A stretch of 64,000 nt of DNA from Streptomyces cellulosae. GTDB taxonomy: Bacteria; Actinomycetota; Actinomycetes; Streptomycetales; Streptomycetaceae. The stretch is taken from the NCBI GenBank assembly GCA_014655195.1, contig BNBH01000019.1:101274-165273 (forward strand), read 5' to 3'. Positions within the stretch are counted from its first letter, which is position 1, and the number at the start of each line of letters is the position of its first letter. Below, piece by piece: positions 53,265-62,168 of the stretch. The notes under the pieces are model-generated. The model made no database searches and was not told the origin of the DNA. It saw only the letters and a list, made by a program, of their open reading frames with translations. The position numbers and the translations under genes are program-made.

Positions 53265-53298
53265 GTCTCCCTCCAGATCCTTCGGGGGTGCGCACCGC

Positions 53299-53323
53299 GT
53301 ACCCGAGGAGCGCGGGCCGACAC
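53299..53323 (-). promoter_or_regulatory. SigB-like promoter of the DUF2795-CBS-PfpI operon
   Basis: Read on the minus strand: GTGT (53323-53320), 15 bases, GGGTAC (53304-53299). This fits the Streptomyces SigB-type pattern GNNT-N14-16-GGGTAC/T exactly and leaves a leader of about 28 bases to ATG 53264. Confidence 0.6.
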
Positions 53324-53468
53324 CGGGACACGGAAGCCGATCCGGGCGGATCCGAAGGGGTGTGCCGAGGGCGGGCCGGAGGCCCTGTCCGTGCCGCCGT
53401 GGTTTGACGCCGGGGCCGGGGGAGACCCGGTCCGCACGCCCCCCACGCGGCTTCCGGAAGGACCGGCC

Positions 53469-53609
53469 ATGGCGGTGCTCGCCCTGCTCGTCCCGTCCCT
53501 CATGCTCGGCGTGCTCCTGATGCTGGGCCGCTACGAGGACTACGTCCTGCCGCCTCGCGAGGCGGAACCGGAACCACGCGACCGGCCCGTGGGAGGTTTG
53601 CGCGGCTGA
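53469..53609 (+). CDS. small single-pass membrane protein
   Basis: Only 46 residues: one hydrophobic helix at the N-terminus (AVLALLVPSLMLGVLLMLG, 2-20), then RYEDYVLPPREAEPEPRDRP. GGAAGGA lies 6 bases before ATG 53469. Similar tiny proteins with the same GRYED turn recur in Streptomyces. No function is known. It sits just upstream of the sigma factor gene. Confidence 0.7.
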   Translation: MAVLALLVPSLMLGVLLMLGRYEDYVLPPREAEPEPRDRPVGGLRG

Positions 53610-53754
53610 CACGGGGGAACGCGGACGGGAAGTGCTTCGGACAGGAGGCACGTCCGTGGCGGCGGCAGAACCGCCCCGGGCGTCCCTGTCCCGGCGGGTG
53701 GGTCCGCCACGGTGACTTCGTCCCCGAGCACCTCCTAGGGAGTTGCGACGCACC

Positions 53755-54555
53755 ATGCCCAGCCGAACAGGCGCCAAGACGCATTCCCATCACGACGCAC
53801 CCGACACCGCGGACGCCTTCCGCAGGCTCGCCGGCCTGCCCGAAGGACCCGAGCGCGACGCGCTCCGCGACGAGCTCGTACGGGCCTGGCTCCCCATGGC
53901 CCACCGCCTCGCCGGACGGTTCCGCAGCCGCGGCGAGAGCTACGACGACCTGTGCCAGGTCGCCGCCCTGGGGCTGGTCAAGGCCGTCGACCGGTACGAC
54001 CCGGACCTCGGCAACGCCTTCGAGAGCTACGCCGTGCCGACCGTCACCGGCGAGATCAAGCGGCACTTCCGCGACCACATGTGGACCCTGCACGTCCCGC
54101 GACGCGTCCAGGAACTGCGCAACCGCGTCCGGCACGCCTCCCAGGACCTCTCCCAGACCGTCCTGGGCCGCAACCCCACCGTCGCCGAGATCGCCGAGTG
54201 CGCCGGGCTGACCGAGGACGAGGTGCGCACCGGGCAGTCGGCGGCGGAGAGCTTCAGCGCGCTGTCCCTGGACGCCCGGATGTCCGGCAGCGACGACGGC
54301 TGGTCCCTGGGCGACGCCCTGGGCGGCCCCGACCCTGCCCTGGACACCGTGGTCGACCGCGAGGCCGTCAAGGACCGGCTGGCCGAGCTGCCCGAGCGCG
54401 AGCGGGCCATCCTCTACATGCGCTTCTTCGACGACATGACGCAGAACAGCATCGCGCAGGAACTGGGCCTCTCCCAGATGCACGTCTCCCGGCTGATCAG
54501 CCGCAGCTGCGGCCGGGTCCGCGACCAGGTGATGGGCGACACCGGCGAGGAGTGA
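53755..54555 (+). CDS. RNA polymerase sigma factor, SigB/SigF/SigG family
   Basis: A 266-residue group 3 sigma factor. Region 2 contains YDDLCQVAALGLVKAVDRYDP and the melting segment FESYAVPTVTGEIKRHFRD; region 3 is NPTVAEIAECAGLTEDEV; region 4 includes RERAILYMRFFDDMTQNSIAQELGLSQMHVSRLISR. Such sigmas recognise GTTT-N14-16-GGGTAC-type promoters and govern osmotic, oxidative or sporulation responses. No anti-sigma gene adjoins it, unlike the sigB locus. ATG 53755 is preferred; its AGGGAG is a rather distant 12 bases, so TTG 53743 cannot be excluded. It may control the SigB-like promoters found nearby. Confidence 0.92.
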   Translation: MPSRTGAKTHSHHDAPDTADAFRRLAGLPEGPERDALRDELVRAWLPMAHRLAGRFRSRGESYDDLCQVAALGLVKAVDRYDPDLGNAFESYAVPTVTGEIKRHFRDHMWTLHVPRRVQELRNRVRHASQDLSQTVLGRNPTVAEIAECAGLTEDEVRTGQSAAESFSALSLDARMSGSDDGWSLGDALGGPDPALDTVVDREAVKDRLAELPERERAILYMRFFDDMTQNSIAQELGLSQMHVSRLISRSCGRVRDQVMGDTGEE

Positions 54556-54616
54556 GCGGAAGGCGCCCGCCCGCGCCCTTCACCCGCGCGGGGGCGTCCG
54601 GTCCCGCGAATGGTGT

Positions 54617-54636
54617 CCGGCCGCGCGCGCGGCCGG
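54617..54636. terminator. GC-rich palindrome after the sigma factor gene
   Basis: CCGGCCGCGCGCGCGGCCGG is a perfect 20-base palindrome in the 148-base gap between the sigma factor and the next gene; it could terminate the sigma transcript. Confidence 0.4.
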
Positions 54637-54703
54637 GACGGGCGGGCTGTGATGGCACCGGGGCGACCGCCGCGCCCCAGCCGTCGCCGAAGGAGCCCGC
54701 ACC

Positions 54704-55603
54704 ATGCGCCGCACCGCCCGTGCCCTGTCCGTCGCCGCCGTCGCCGGCACCGTCCTCGGCGCGCTCGCACCGGCAGCGTCCGCCCTGACGGCCCCCGCCG
54801 GCGTGGCCGCGTGGACGTCCCCCTCCCCGTGCGCGTCACCGACCGCGGGACACGGATGGCAGGGGAACGCCTCCCGCAGCGCGGCGCCGACCCCGGCCGC
54901 GCCCGGCGCGCACGACGTCGAGGAGTACCGGTCGGAGACGCTGGTGGAGGAGCTCACCGAGGCCGACCTCTACGGCGCCACGTCCCTCGACACCGCCGAG
55001 GGCCTCGCGCCCGAGGACCCGGCCGAGACCGACCCGCTCGCGCCCGGACTGGCGGAGGAGCCCCCGGCGGGACTGGAGGAGCTGATCCCCGACGCCGGCG
55101 CCGAGGAGCGCGCGGGAGTCCCGGGCCCGGAGGGCACCCCCGGCACGGCGGCGGACCCCGGAGCCGCGGGCCCCGGTGCGGCCGACCCGTACGGCACGGG
55201 AGCCGGGGCGACGGACCTGTACGCCGATCCGTACCCCGCCGACCCGTACCCCGCCGACCCGTACGCCGCGGACACCGGCGCGACGGACCACAAGGCCCCG
55301 GCCACCGACCCGATGACCGATCCCGGAGCCTCCGGCCCGGAGGCGGCCCCGCTCCGGACCGCCCCGCCCACGACCTCGCCGTCCCCCTCCCACAAGCCCA
55401 CCCCCACCCCCACCCCCAGCCACAGGCCGACCTCGACCCCCTGCCCCTCGCCGACCGCGCACCAGGGCGTCCAGGCGGGCGGCGGCGGCGCCTTCACCGA
55501 CTCCGTGCCCGCCCAGGTCGCGGGCGGTCTGCTGATCGCGGGCGCGTTCGGCGCCGGCGCGCACCGGCTGCTGCGCCGGCGTGCGGGCCGGACCCGCTCC
55601 TGA
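54704..55603 (+). CDS. secreted Pro/Asp-rich protein with C-terminal membrane anchor
   Basis: A 299-residue protein I do not recognise. It has a signal peptide (about 1-28, cleavage near ASA), a long low-complexity acidic and Pro-rich stalk including the repeat DPYPADPYPADPYAAD (about 178-193) and PTPTPTPSHRPT, and a C-terminal hydrophobic helix (about 268-286) followed by HRLLRRRAGR. That layout suggests a cell-surface stalk protein anchored in the membrane, though an LPxTG motif is absent. AAGGAG lies 8 bases before ATG 54704. Confidence 0.7.
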   Translation: MRRTARALSVAAVAGTVLGALAPAASALTAPAGVAAWTSPSPCASPTAGHGWQGNASRSAAPTPAAPGAHDVEEYRSETLVEELTEADLYGATSLDTAEGLAPEDPAETDPLAPGLAEEPPAGLEELIPDAGAEERAGVPGPEGTPGTAADPGAAGPGAADPYGTGAGATDLYADPYPADPYPADPYAADTGATDHKAPATDPMTDPGASGPEAAPLRTAPPTTSPSPSHKPTPTPTPSHRPTSTPCPSPTAHQGVQAGGGGAFTDSVPAQVAGGLLIAGAFGAGAHRLLRRRAGRTRS

Positions 55604-55756
55604 CGCCCCCGCCGGGCGGCCGTGCCGGTGCGGCGGCGCACCCGATCCGGCACCGTGCTCATGACGGGCCGGTCTCGGGGTACTGACTTCGCCGAGGGCG
55701 GCACGGCCGGACGCCGGGACACGGCGCCGGGCACCGGCAACTGCGCGGAGGTGGCG

Positions 55757-57001
55757 ATGCGGACGCATCCGGAAGGCCATGGCCCGGTCCGCTTCGGGCC
55801 GCCGCTCCCCGAGGACGGGCTGCCGGTGCTGCCCGAGCTGGCCGGGGTGCTGGCGGCGGCCGCCTCCCGCGTCGGACCCGAACCGGTCGGCGGCGGCCCC
55901 GCCCTGATCGACGCGGCCTGCGGCCACGGCGAGCGGCGCGGACTGCCCGCCGCACCCGGCCGCACGGCCCTCGCCCCCGGCGCGCCCGCCCTGCTGACCG
56001 CCCTCACCGCCGCCATCGACGGCGACGTGCTGGTGCCGAGGCCGTGCGCCTCCTGGTGGGCGCCGTACGCGCGGCTGCTCGGCAGACCCGTCTTCCACGT
56101 CCCGACTCCCCCCGAGAGCGGGGGCGTGCCCGACCCGTACGCGCTCCTCGAGACCGTGCGGCGGATGCGCGCCGAGGGCCGCGACCCGCGGCTGCTGGTG
56201 CTGTCCGTGGCCGACGACCCGACCGCGACGGTCGCCCCGCCCGAGCTGCTGCACGAGACGCTGGAGGCCGCCACCGGGGAGGGCCTGCACCTGGTCAGCG
56301 ACGAGACCTGGCGCGACACGCTGCACGACCCGCGCGGCACGGTGCTGCTCAGCCCCGCCGAGATGCTGCCCGACCGGGTCACCGTCGTCACCGACCTCGC
56401 CGGCTCCCTCCTCCCGCCCGGCTGGCCCGCCGCCGTCGCCCGCTTCCCGGCGGGCGAGAAGGGCGGCGCGCTGCACGCGCGCGTCCTCGACGTGCTCACC
56501 GCCCTCGACGCGCGCGTGGCGGCCCCCGTCGCCGCGGCCGCCGGGTACGCGCTGTCCGAACCCGAGCCGGTCACCGCCCGCGTCGCCGCGTCCGTGCGGA
56601 CGCACGCGCGCGTGGCCGCCGCCGCGCACCGGGCCGTCGTCGCGGCGGGCGCCCTGGCCCGGCCCCCGCAGTGCGGCCGGCACCTGTACGTCGACCTCTC
56701 CCCGCTGGCGCCCGCGCTCGCCGCGCACGGCGTCGCCGACACCCAGGAACTGGAGGACTTCCTCACCGGCCGGCTGGGCATGCCCGCGGCGGGCGGCCAC
56801 CGGTTCGGCGACGACCTCGAGACACCGCGCGTACGGCTGTGCACCGCGCCCCTGCTGGGGGACACGCCCGAGGAGCGCGCCGCGTGCCTGGAAGCGGACG
56901 AACCGGCGGAACTGCCACGGGTGGGACGCGCGTTGAACCATGTGACATCGGTCCTCGACGATCTCCGCGACGACGCTCGGCGATGGGAGTCCTCTCGATG
57001 A
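55757..57001 (+). CDS. aminotransferase-fold protein lacking the PLP lysine
   Basis: A 414-residue protein that follows class I/II aminotransferase architecture: VADDPTATVAP in place of NPTG, VSDETW with the Asp182/Glu183 expected to hold the PLP ring, and DLAGSLLPPGW (213-223) where active enzymes have a Lys about six residues before GW. No Lys is present there, so transamination is not expected. It may bind a ligand or partner. ATG 55757 has GGAGGTGG upstream. The stop overlaps the MBL-fold gene by 4 bases, so the two proteins are made together. Confidence 0.75.
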   Translation: MRTHPEGHGPVRFGPPLPEDGLPVLPELAGVLAAAASRVGPEPVGGGPALIDAACGHGERRGLPAAPGRTALAPGAPALLTALTAAIDGDVLVPRPCASWWAPYARLLGRPVFHVPTPPESGGVPDPYALLETVRRMRAEGRDPRLLVLSVADDPTATVAPPELLHETLEAATGEGLHLVSDETWRDTLHDPRGTVLLSPAEMLPDRVTVVTDLAGSLLPPGWPAAVARFPAGEKGGALHARVLDVLTALDARVAAPVAAAAGYALSEPEPVTARVAASVRTHARVAAAAHRAVVAAGALARPPQCGRHLYVDLSPLAPALAAHGVADTQELEDFLTGRLGMPAAGGHRFGDDLETPRVRLCTAPLLGDTPEERAACLEADEPAELPRVGRALNHVTSVLDDLRDDARRWESSR

Positions 57002-58050
57002 CGCAGCGGCACGAGTCGACCAGAACGACGCCCACGGCGCCGGACGCCGGCCCCCCGGACCGCGACGACGGCCGCCCCCACCCCCCGCTCGCCGAACCGC
57101 GTCCGCTCGCCGAGCGCCGGGTGTGGCCCCGCACCTTCCACGACCGGCTGACCGCCCCGTTGCCCGGCCTCAAGGCCTTCGCCCGCTTCGCCCGCGAGGG
57201 CGCGGTGCGGCCGGGACCCGAGGGCCTCGCCGGCATCCCCCACCTGCCGTACGAGCCGGGCCCGGTGCCCGACGTGGACGCCCGCACGCTCGCCGTGACC
57301 TGGGCGGGCCATGCCAGCTGGGTGGTGCGGATCGGCGGGCTCACCGTGCTCACCGACCCGGTGTGGTCCCGGCGCATCCTCGGCACGCCCGCGCGCGTCA
57401 CGCCCGTCGGCGTGGCCTGGGAGGCGCTGCCCCGCGTGGACGCGGTCGTCATCAGCCACAACCACTACGACCACCTGGACGCCCCGACCCTGCGGCGGCT
57501 GCCGCGCGACACCCCGATGTTCGTCCCGGCGGGCCTGGGCCGCTGGTTCCACCGCCGCCGGTTCACCCGGGTCACCGAACTGGACTGGTGGGAGGCGGCG
57601 GAACTGGACGGCGTCCGCTTCGACTTCGTGCCGTCCCACCACTGGTCCAAGCGCACCCTCACGGACACCTGCCGCTCGCTGTGGGGCGGCTGGGTGCTCA
57701 CCGCGCCCGACGGTCACCGGGTGCACTTCGCCGGTGACACCGGTTACGGCCACTGGTTCTCCCGCATCGGCCGCCGCTACCCCGGCATCGACCTGACGCT
57801 GATGCCGATCGGCGCGTACGACCCGCGCTGGTGGCTGGCCGACGTGCACTGCGACCCGGAGGAGGCGGTGCGTGCCGCCCAGGACCTGGGGGCGCGGCAC
57901 ATGGCGCCCATGCACTGGGGCACGTTCGTGCTGTCCGCGGAGCCGGTCCTGGAGCCGCTCGCCCGGGTGCGCGCCGCCTGGGAGGCGGCCGGACTGCCCC
58001 GTGACCGGCTGTGGGACCTGCCGATCGGCGGGTCGCGGGTGCTCGCGTGA
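56998..58050 (+). CDS. MBL-fold metallohydrolase, NAPE-PLD/UlaG-like
   Basis: A 350-residue metallo-beta-lactamase-fold hydrolase. TWAGHASWVVRIGG, the metal motif SHNHYDHLD (HxHxDH), SHHWSKR, FAGDTGYG and MHWGTF are typical of N-acyl-phosphatidylethanolamine phospholipase D and UlaG relatives. ATG 56998 has GGGAG 8 bases upstream and overlaps the aminotransferase-like gene. A phosphodiester or lactone bond is the probable target. Confidence 0.87.
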   Translation: MTQRHESTRTTPTAPDAGPPDRDDGRPHPPLAEPRPLAERRVWPRTFHDRLTAPLPGLKAFARFAREGAVRPGPEGLAGIPHLPYEPGPVPDVDARTLAVTWAGHASWVVRIGGLTVLTDPVWSRRILGTPARVTPVGVAWEALPRVDAVVISHNHYDHLDAPTLRRLPRDTPMFVPAGLGRWFHRRRFTRVTELDWWEAAELDGVRFDFVPSHHWSKRTLTDTCRSLWGGWVLTAPDGHRVHFAGDTGYGHWFSRIGRRYPGIDLTLMPIGAYDPRWWLADVHCDPEEAVRAAQDLGARHMAPMHWGTFVLSAEPVLEPLARVRAAWEAAGLPRDRLWDLPIGGSRVLA

Positions 58051-58067
58051 CGTACGGCTGACCGGTG

Positions 58068-58721
58068 TCAGCCGGTGGGCGTGCGGCGCACCCGCCGCCA
58101 CAGGCCCGGCGCCACGCTGATCAGCACGGTCAGCACGATCGCCGCGAGCACGCCCTCCCACGGCTCGGGGAACAGCGAGCCGCCGAGGACGCCGACGAGC
58201 TGGTAGGTGGCCGCCCAGGCCAGGCAGGCCGGCAGGTTGCCGCGCACGAACCGCCGCAGCGGCCACTTCGCGACCAGGCAGGCCAGCATCACCGGGAGCC
58301 GTCCGGCCGGCACCAGCCGGGACAGCACCAGCACCGCCCCCCCGTGGTCGGCGAGCTTCTCCTGGGCCTGCGCCAGCCGCTCCTCGGGGGCGCGCTCCCG
58401 GATCGCCTCCAGCCAGCGCGACCCGTTCTTCGACGTCATCCCGCGCCGCCCCAGCCAGTACAGCGCCACGTCGCCGAGGAAGGCGGCCAGCGACGCCGTC
58501 ACGAACACCAGCGCCATCGAGAACGGCGCGGTCTGGTGGAAGGCCACCACGGCCGCCGAGCTGACCAGCGCGCCGGTCGGCACCACCGGCACCAGCGCCC
58601 CGATGAGCACCAGCAGGAACAGCGACGGATACCCGATGGCCTGCTGGGTGGACTCGGGCGCCACGGCCGCCGGCGGCACCAGACCGTCGGCCGCCAGCAC
58701 GAGGGCGGCGGGGGACATCAC
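58068..58721 (-). CDS. DedA/SNARE-associated membrane protein
   Basis: A 217-residue DedA-superfamily protein with about five hydrophobic helices. The family signature appears as LGDVALYWLGRRG and the conserved RLVPAGRLPVMLACLVAKWPLRRF, with a re-entrant loop. DedA proteins move lipids or support proton-motive force. GTG 58721 (or ATG 58718) overlaps the stop of the MBL-fold gene, so the two are coupled; it is convergent with the other MBL-fold gene. Confidence 0.88.
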   Translation of the reverse strand: MMSPAALVLAADGLVPPAAVAPESTQQAIGYPSLFLLVLIGALVPVVPTGALVSSAAVVAFHQTAPFSMALVFVTASLAAFLGDVALYWLGRRGMTSKNGSRWLEAIRERAPEERLAQAQEKLADHGGAVLVLSRLVPAGRLPVMLACLVAKWPLRRFVRGNLPACLAWAATYQLVGVLGGSLFPEPWEGVLAAIVLTVLISVAPGLWRRVRRTPTG

Positions 58722-59491
58722 CGCGCGCCCCCCAGGCTCACGCTGCCGCCGTGGTCGAGCCGGTGCACCGCCGCCTCCGGCGCGTGCCGCGCGGCCAGGC
58801 GCTCGAACTCGTGCCCCGGCGCGTGGAACTCGTGGGGGCGCACGGCGTCCATCCCGATCGGCCAGTACGTGCCGTAGTGCACCGGAACCGCGCTCGCCGC
58901 GCCCAGCAGCGCCAGCGCCCGCGCCGCGCGCCCCGCGTCCAGGTGCCCGTCGCCCAGGTACGGTCCCCAGCCGCCCACCGGCAGCAGCGCGGTGTCGACC
59001 GGGCCGACCTCCTTGGGCATGTCCTCGAACAGGCCGGTGTCCCCGGCGAAATAGGTGCGCGCCTCGCCCTCCACCACGTAGCCGAGGGCGGGCGCGTGAC
59101 GCCGGCCCAGGGGCAGCCGCCGCCCGTCGTGCAGCGCGGGCACCGCCCGCACTGCGAGCGGGCCCACGGACGTCACGTCACCGGGTGCCATCTCCGTGAT
59201 GTCGAGCGCGGTGAGCTTGCGCAGCCCCGGCACCGCGCGGAGCGCGCCGCGGGGCACCAGGAGCCGGGTGCCCGGGGCGAGCCGGGCCAGCGACGGCAGA
59301 TGGAGGTGGTCGGCGTGCAGATGGGAGACCACCGCGGCGTCCGCGCGCAGCGCCTCCGGCGGGGGCACCGGACCGCGCCTGCGCCGCAGATGCGCCAGCC
59401 GGCGTGCGAACAGGGGGTCGGTGAGGACGCGCGTGTGCGAGTCCTCCAGCGTGCAGGTGGCGTGCCCCCACCACGTGACCTCCACCGGCAC
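58718..59491 (-). CDS. MBL-fold metallohydrolase, UlaG-like
   Basis: A 257-residue hydrolase with VEVTWWGHATCTLED at the N-terminus, metal motif VVSHLHADHLH, and FAGDTGLFEDM, LLPVGGWGPYLG and VPVHYGTY later. It belongs to the same broad family as the upstream MBL gene but is shorter and of a different branch. GTG 59491 has GGAGG 7 bases upstream. Being coupled to DedA suggests a lipid- or envelope-linked substrate. Confidence 0.87.
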   Translation of the reverse strand: MPVEVTWWGHATCTLEDSHTRVLTDPLFARRLAHLRRRRGPVPPPEALRADAAVVSHLHADHLHLPSLARLAPGTRLLVPRGALRAVPGLRKLTALDITEMAPGDVTSVGPLAVRAVPALHDGRRLPLGRRHAPALGYVVEGEARTYFAGDTGLFEDMPKEVGPVDTALLPVGGWGPYLGDGHLDAGRAARALALLGAASAVPVHYGTYWPIGMDAVRPHEFHAPGHEFERLAARHAPEAAVHRLDHGGSVSLGGAR

Positions 59492-59585
59492 CTCTTCGCC
59501 TCCTTCGCGCGACTCCCCGAAGCGTACGCGCAGGAGTAGGGTCGTCGGCGAAAACCCGAGGTGAGCCCGAGGTGAGGGGGACGCC

Positions 59586-59987
59586 ATGGCGCCGGTGCGG
59601 GTGACGACCATCGCGAGCCTGACGCCGCTGGAGGAGCTGGACGCCGATCCGTTCCTGGTGGACTCCCGCGGCCAGCACACGATGTGCGCGCGCTGGGCCG
59701 CCGAGCACGGGTACGTGGTGGCGCGCGAGCTGCTGGTGCGCGGACTGCGCCCGGACCACGCGCTGCTCTGGGACGGGGTGCGCCCCGGCGCCGACGTGTT
59801 CGTGGCGCCCAGCCGGAGGGTGCTGGAGCGGGCGCTGTCGTCCGTGGCCGAGTTCGCCGCGGAGTGCGCGCGGCGCGGGGTGCGGGTGGAGACGGTGGGC
59901 CGCGCGGAGCCGGCGTACGACGCGGCGATGAAGGCCCGGGTGCACCGCAGGCTCTCCATGCCGACCGCCGGCTACGACGGCCGCTGA
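59586..59987 (+). CDS. degenerate resolvase-domain-like protein
   Basis: A 133-residue protein that follows the N-terminal catalytic fold of serine recombinases: RVTTIASLTP at the first strand, then RGQHTMCARWAAEHGYVVARELL, DVFVAPSRRVLERALSSVAEFAAECARRGVRVETV. The nucleophilic Ser (in the usual Y-x-R-x-S segment) and the DRLGRS arginine set are not clearly conserved, and there is no DNA-binding domain. It therefore looks like a retained, non-catalytic relative. A GAGGGGGA site precedes ATG 59586. Confidence 0.6.
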   Translation: MAPVRVTTIASLTPLEELDADPFLVDSRGQHTMCARWAAEHGYVVARELLVRGLRPDHALLWDGVRPGADVFVAPSRRVLERALSSVAEFAAECARRGVRVETVGRAEPAYDAAMKARVHRRLSMPTAGYDGR

Positions 59988-60089
59988 GACGTACGAAGAG
60001 CGGGGCGTCAAGGGGGGACGAAACGGCTCATCAGGACGTTGTGACAGGGTGGAGGCGGGTCAGGGACCGGAACGTGAGGTGTGCGCGGC

Positions 60090-62162
60090 GTGGGTGACCG
60101 GCGATGGCGGAAGGTCGCCAGCCAGATCGGGCGGAGTGTCACGGTGTGGGCGGTCTCCACGCTCACCATGCTGGTCCTCGCGGGCATCCTGCCCGACTTC
60201 CGGCTGCGGTCGGCCGACGGCAGCAGCGCCACCGACATCGCGGTCACCGCCGCGCTCGGCGCGGGCGCCTTCGGCCTGCTGTCCGCCCTGGTCTGGCCGC
60301 TCCTGGTGCGGCTGCTGCTGCTCGTGCCGGCGCTCGTCCTCGGCCTGCTGGTGTTCTTCCTCAACGGCGCCCTGCTGTGGGTGGCGCTGCGCGTCAACCC
60401 CGTCGAGCGCGGCTCGGCGGCGCCTGAGACGGCCGTGGTGGTCGCCGCCGTGATGTCCGCCGTCGCCTCCGCCACCGGGGGCGCCCTCGCCGTCCGTGAC
60501 GACGAGGCCTACCGCCGGCGGCTGTACCGGCTCGCGGACCGCAGACGGCGCTCCGACCCGCCCTGCCCGTCCACCCCCGGCACGGTGTTCGTCCAGCTCG
60601 ACGGCGTCGGCCACGACGTCCTCCTCGCCGCCCTCGACAAGGGCCTGATGCCCACCGTCGCCCGCTGGCTGGGCACCGGCGGCGACCGGCCCACCCACCG
60701 CCTCACCCCCTGGCGCACCGACTGGTCCAGCCAGACCGGCGCCAGTCAGCTCGGCATCCTGCACGGCAGCAACTTCGACGTCCCCGCCTTCCGCTGGTAC
60801 GAGAAGGCACGCCACGAGGTGATGGTGTGCAACCGGCCCACCAGCGCCGCCGAGCTCCAGGCCCGCGCCATCGAGCGCACCGGCCACGCGGGACTGCTCG
60901 CCAAGGACGGCGCCAGCCGCGGCAACCTCTTCGGCGGCGGCGCCCGGGAGCAGGCGCTGGTGCTGTCCATCGCCGCCCGCCGCAGAGGCCCGGCCGCCCG
61001 CTCCCGCGCCGGCTACTTCGCGTACTTCTCCGACCCGGCCAACGCCGTGCGCACCGCCCTGTCGTTCGTCGCCGAGGTGGGCCGGGAGATCGGCCAGTCC
61101 GTGCGCGCCCGGATGCGCGCCCAGCGCCCGCGCGTCTCCCGCGGCGGGCTGTACCCGCTGGTGCGCGCCTTCGCGACCGTCGTCGAACGGGACGTCGTCA
61201 CGGCCGCCGTGACGGGCGACCTGCTGGCCGGACGCAGCGCCGTCTACGCGGACCTGGTCGCCTACGACGAGGTCGCCCACCACTCCGGGCCGACCGGCCG
61301 CGACACCGAGCAGGTGCTGCGCCGCCTGGACCGCTCGCTCGCCCTGATCGAGAACGTCGCCGAGCACGCGCCCCGCCCGTACCGGATCGTCGTGCTGTCC
61401 GACCACGGGCAGAGTCCCGGCGAGACCTTCCGCTCCCGCTACGGCCTCACCCTCGGCGACCTGGTGCGGGCCGGCTGCGGGCTGCCCGTGCCGCGCCGCG
61501 CCCGCCGCACCCACAGCGGCGCCGAGGCCCGCGCGTCGGTCCGCGCCGCGCTGCGCCGGCCGGTCGAGGAGGGCGCCCAGCACTTCCGGCCCTCCCGCGG
61601 CTCGGAACCGGTCGTGCTCGCCTCCGGCAACCTGGGCCTGGTGTCCTTCCCCGACGTGCCGCACCGCATGACCAAGGAGGAGATCGACGCCCGGCACCCC
61701 GCGCTGCTGCCGACCCTCGCCAACCACCCCGGCATCGGCTTCCTGCTGGTCCGCAGCGAACGCCACGGCGGGGTCGTGCTCGGCGCGTACGGCGCGGAGA
61801 TCCCGCTGGACGACCTCGACGACAACCCGGGCCCGCTGGCCCCGTTCGGCCCCGGCGCCGCCGACGTCGTGCGCCGCACCCACACCTTCCCGCACACCGC
61901 CGACGTCATGGTCAACTCCTTCTACGACCCCGCGGACGGCGAGGTGCTCGCCTTCGAGGAGCAGATCGGCTCCCACGGCGGCCTCGGCGGCGCCCAGTCC
62001 CGCCCCTTCCTGCTCTCCCCGCTGGTGCTGTCCGCGCCGGTCCCCGAGGGCACGGAACTGGCCGGCGCCGAACAGGTCCACCACGTCCTGCGCCGCTGGC
62101 TCACCGAGGCCGACGAGTCCGACACCCGCCCCCTCCCGGACCACCGGGAACGCGCGGCCTGA
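60090..62162 (+). CDS. membrane-anchored alkaline-phosphatase-superfamily phosphodiesterase
   Basis: A 690-residue protein. The first 150 residues have four hydrophobic helices (holin-like membrane domain); the rest is an alkaline phosphatase/nucleotide pyrophosphatase fold: FVQLDGVGHDV (metal site), SSQTGASQLGILHG (the Thr/Ser nucleophile area), ADLVAYDEVAHHSGP and VVLSDHGQSPGETF (metal-binding DHG). Expected to hydrolyse phosphodiesters such as lipid headgroups or teichoic-acid precursors at the membrane. GTG 60090 is 10 bases after GAGG; GTG 60081 is too close. Which face of the membrane carries the active site is uncertain. Confidence 0.83.
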   Translation: MGDRRWRKVASQIGRSVTVWAVSTLTMLVLAGILPDFRLRSADGSSATDIAVTAALGAGAFGLLSALVWPLLVRLLLLVPALVLGLLVFFLNGALLWVALRVNPVERGSAAPETAVVVAAVMSAVASATGGALAVRDDEAYRRRLYRLADRRRRSDPPCPSTPGTVFVQLDGVGHDVLLAALDKGLMPTVARWLGTGGDRPTHRLTPWRTDWSSQTGASQLGILHGSNFDVPAFRWYEKARHEVMVCNRPTSAAELQARAIERTGHAGLLAKDGASRGNLFGGGAREQALVLSIAARRRGPAARSRAGYFAYFSDPANAVRTALSFVAEVGREIGQSVRARMRAQRPRVSRGGLYPLVRAFATVVERDVVTAAVTGDLLAGRSAVYADLVAYDEVAHHSGPTGRDTEQVLRRLDRSLALIENVAEHAPRPYRIVVLSDHGQSPGETFRSRYGLTLGDLVRAGCGLPVPRRARRTHSGAEARASVRAALRRPVEEGAQHFRPSRGSEPVVLASGNLGLVSFPDVPHRMTKEEIDARHPALLPTLANHPGIGFLLVRSERHGGVVLGAYGAEIPLDDLDDNPGPLAPFGPGAADVVRRTHTFPHTADVMVNSFYDPADGEVLAFEEQIGSHGGLGGAQSRPFLLSPLVLSAPVPEGTELAGAEQVHHVLRRWLTEADESDTRPLPDHRERAA

Positions 62163-62168
62163 CCGCGG

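Noticed and set aside
53402..53425. SigB-like promoter before the 46-residue membrane protein
   Set aside because: GTTT-N14-GGGAGA departs from the -10 pattern at two positions; not strong enough in GC-rich DNA.
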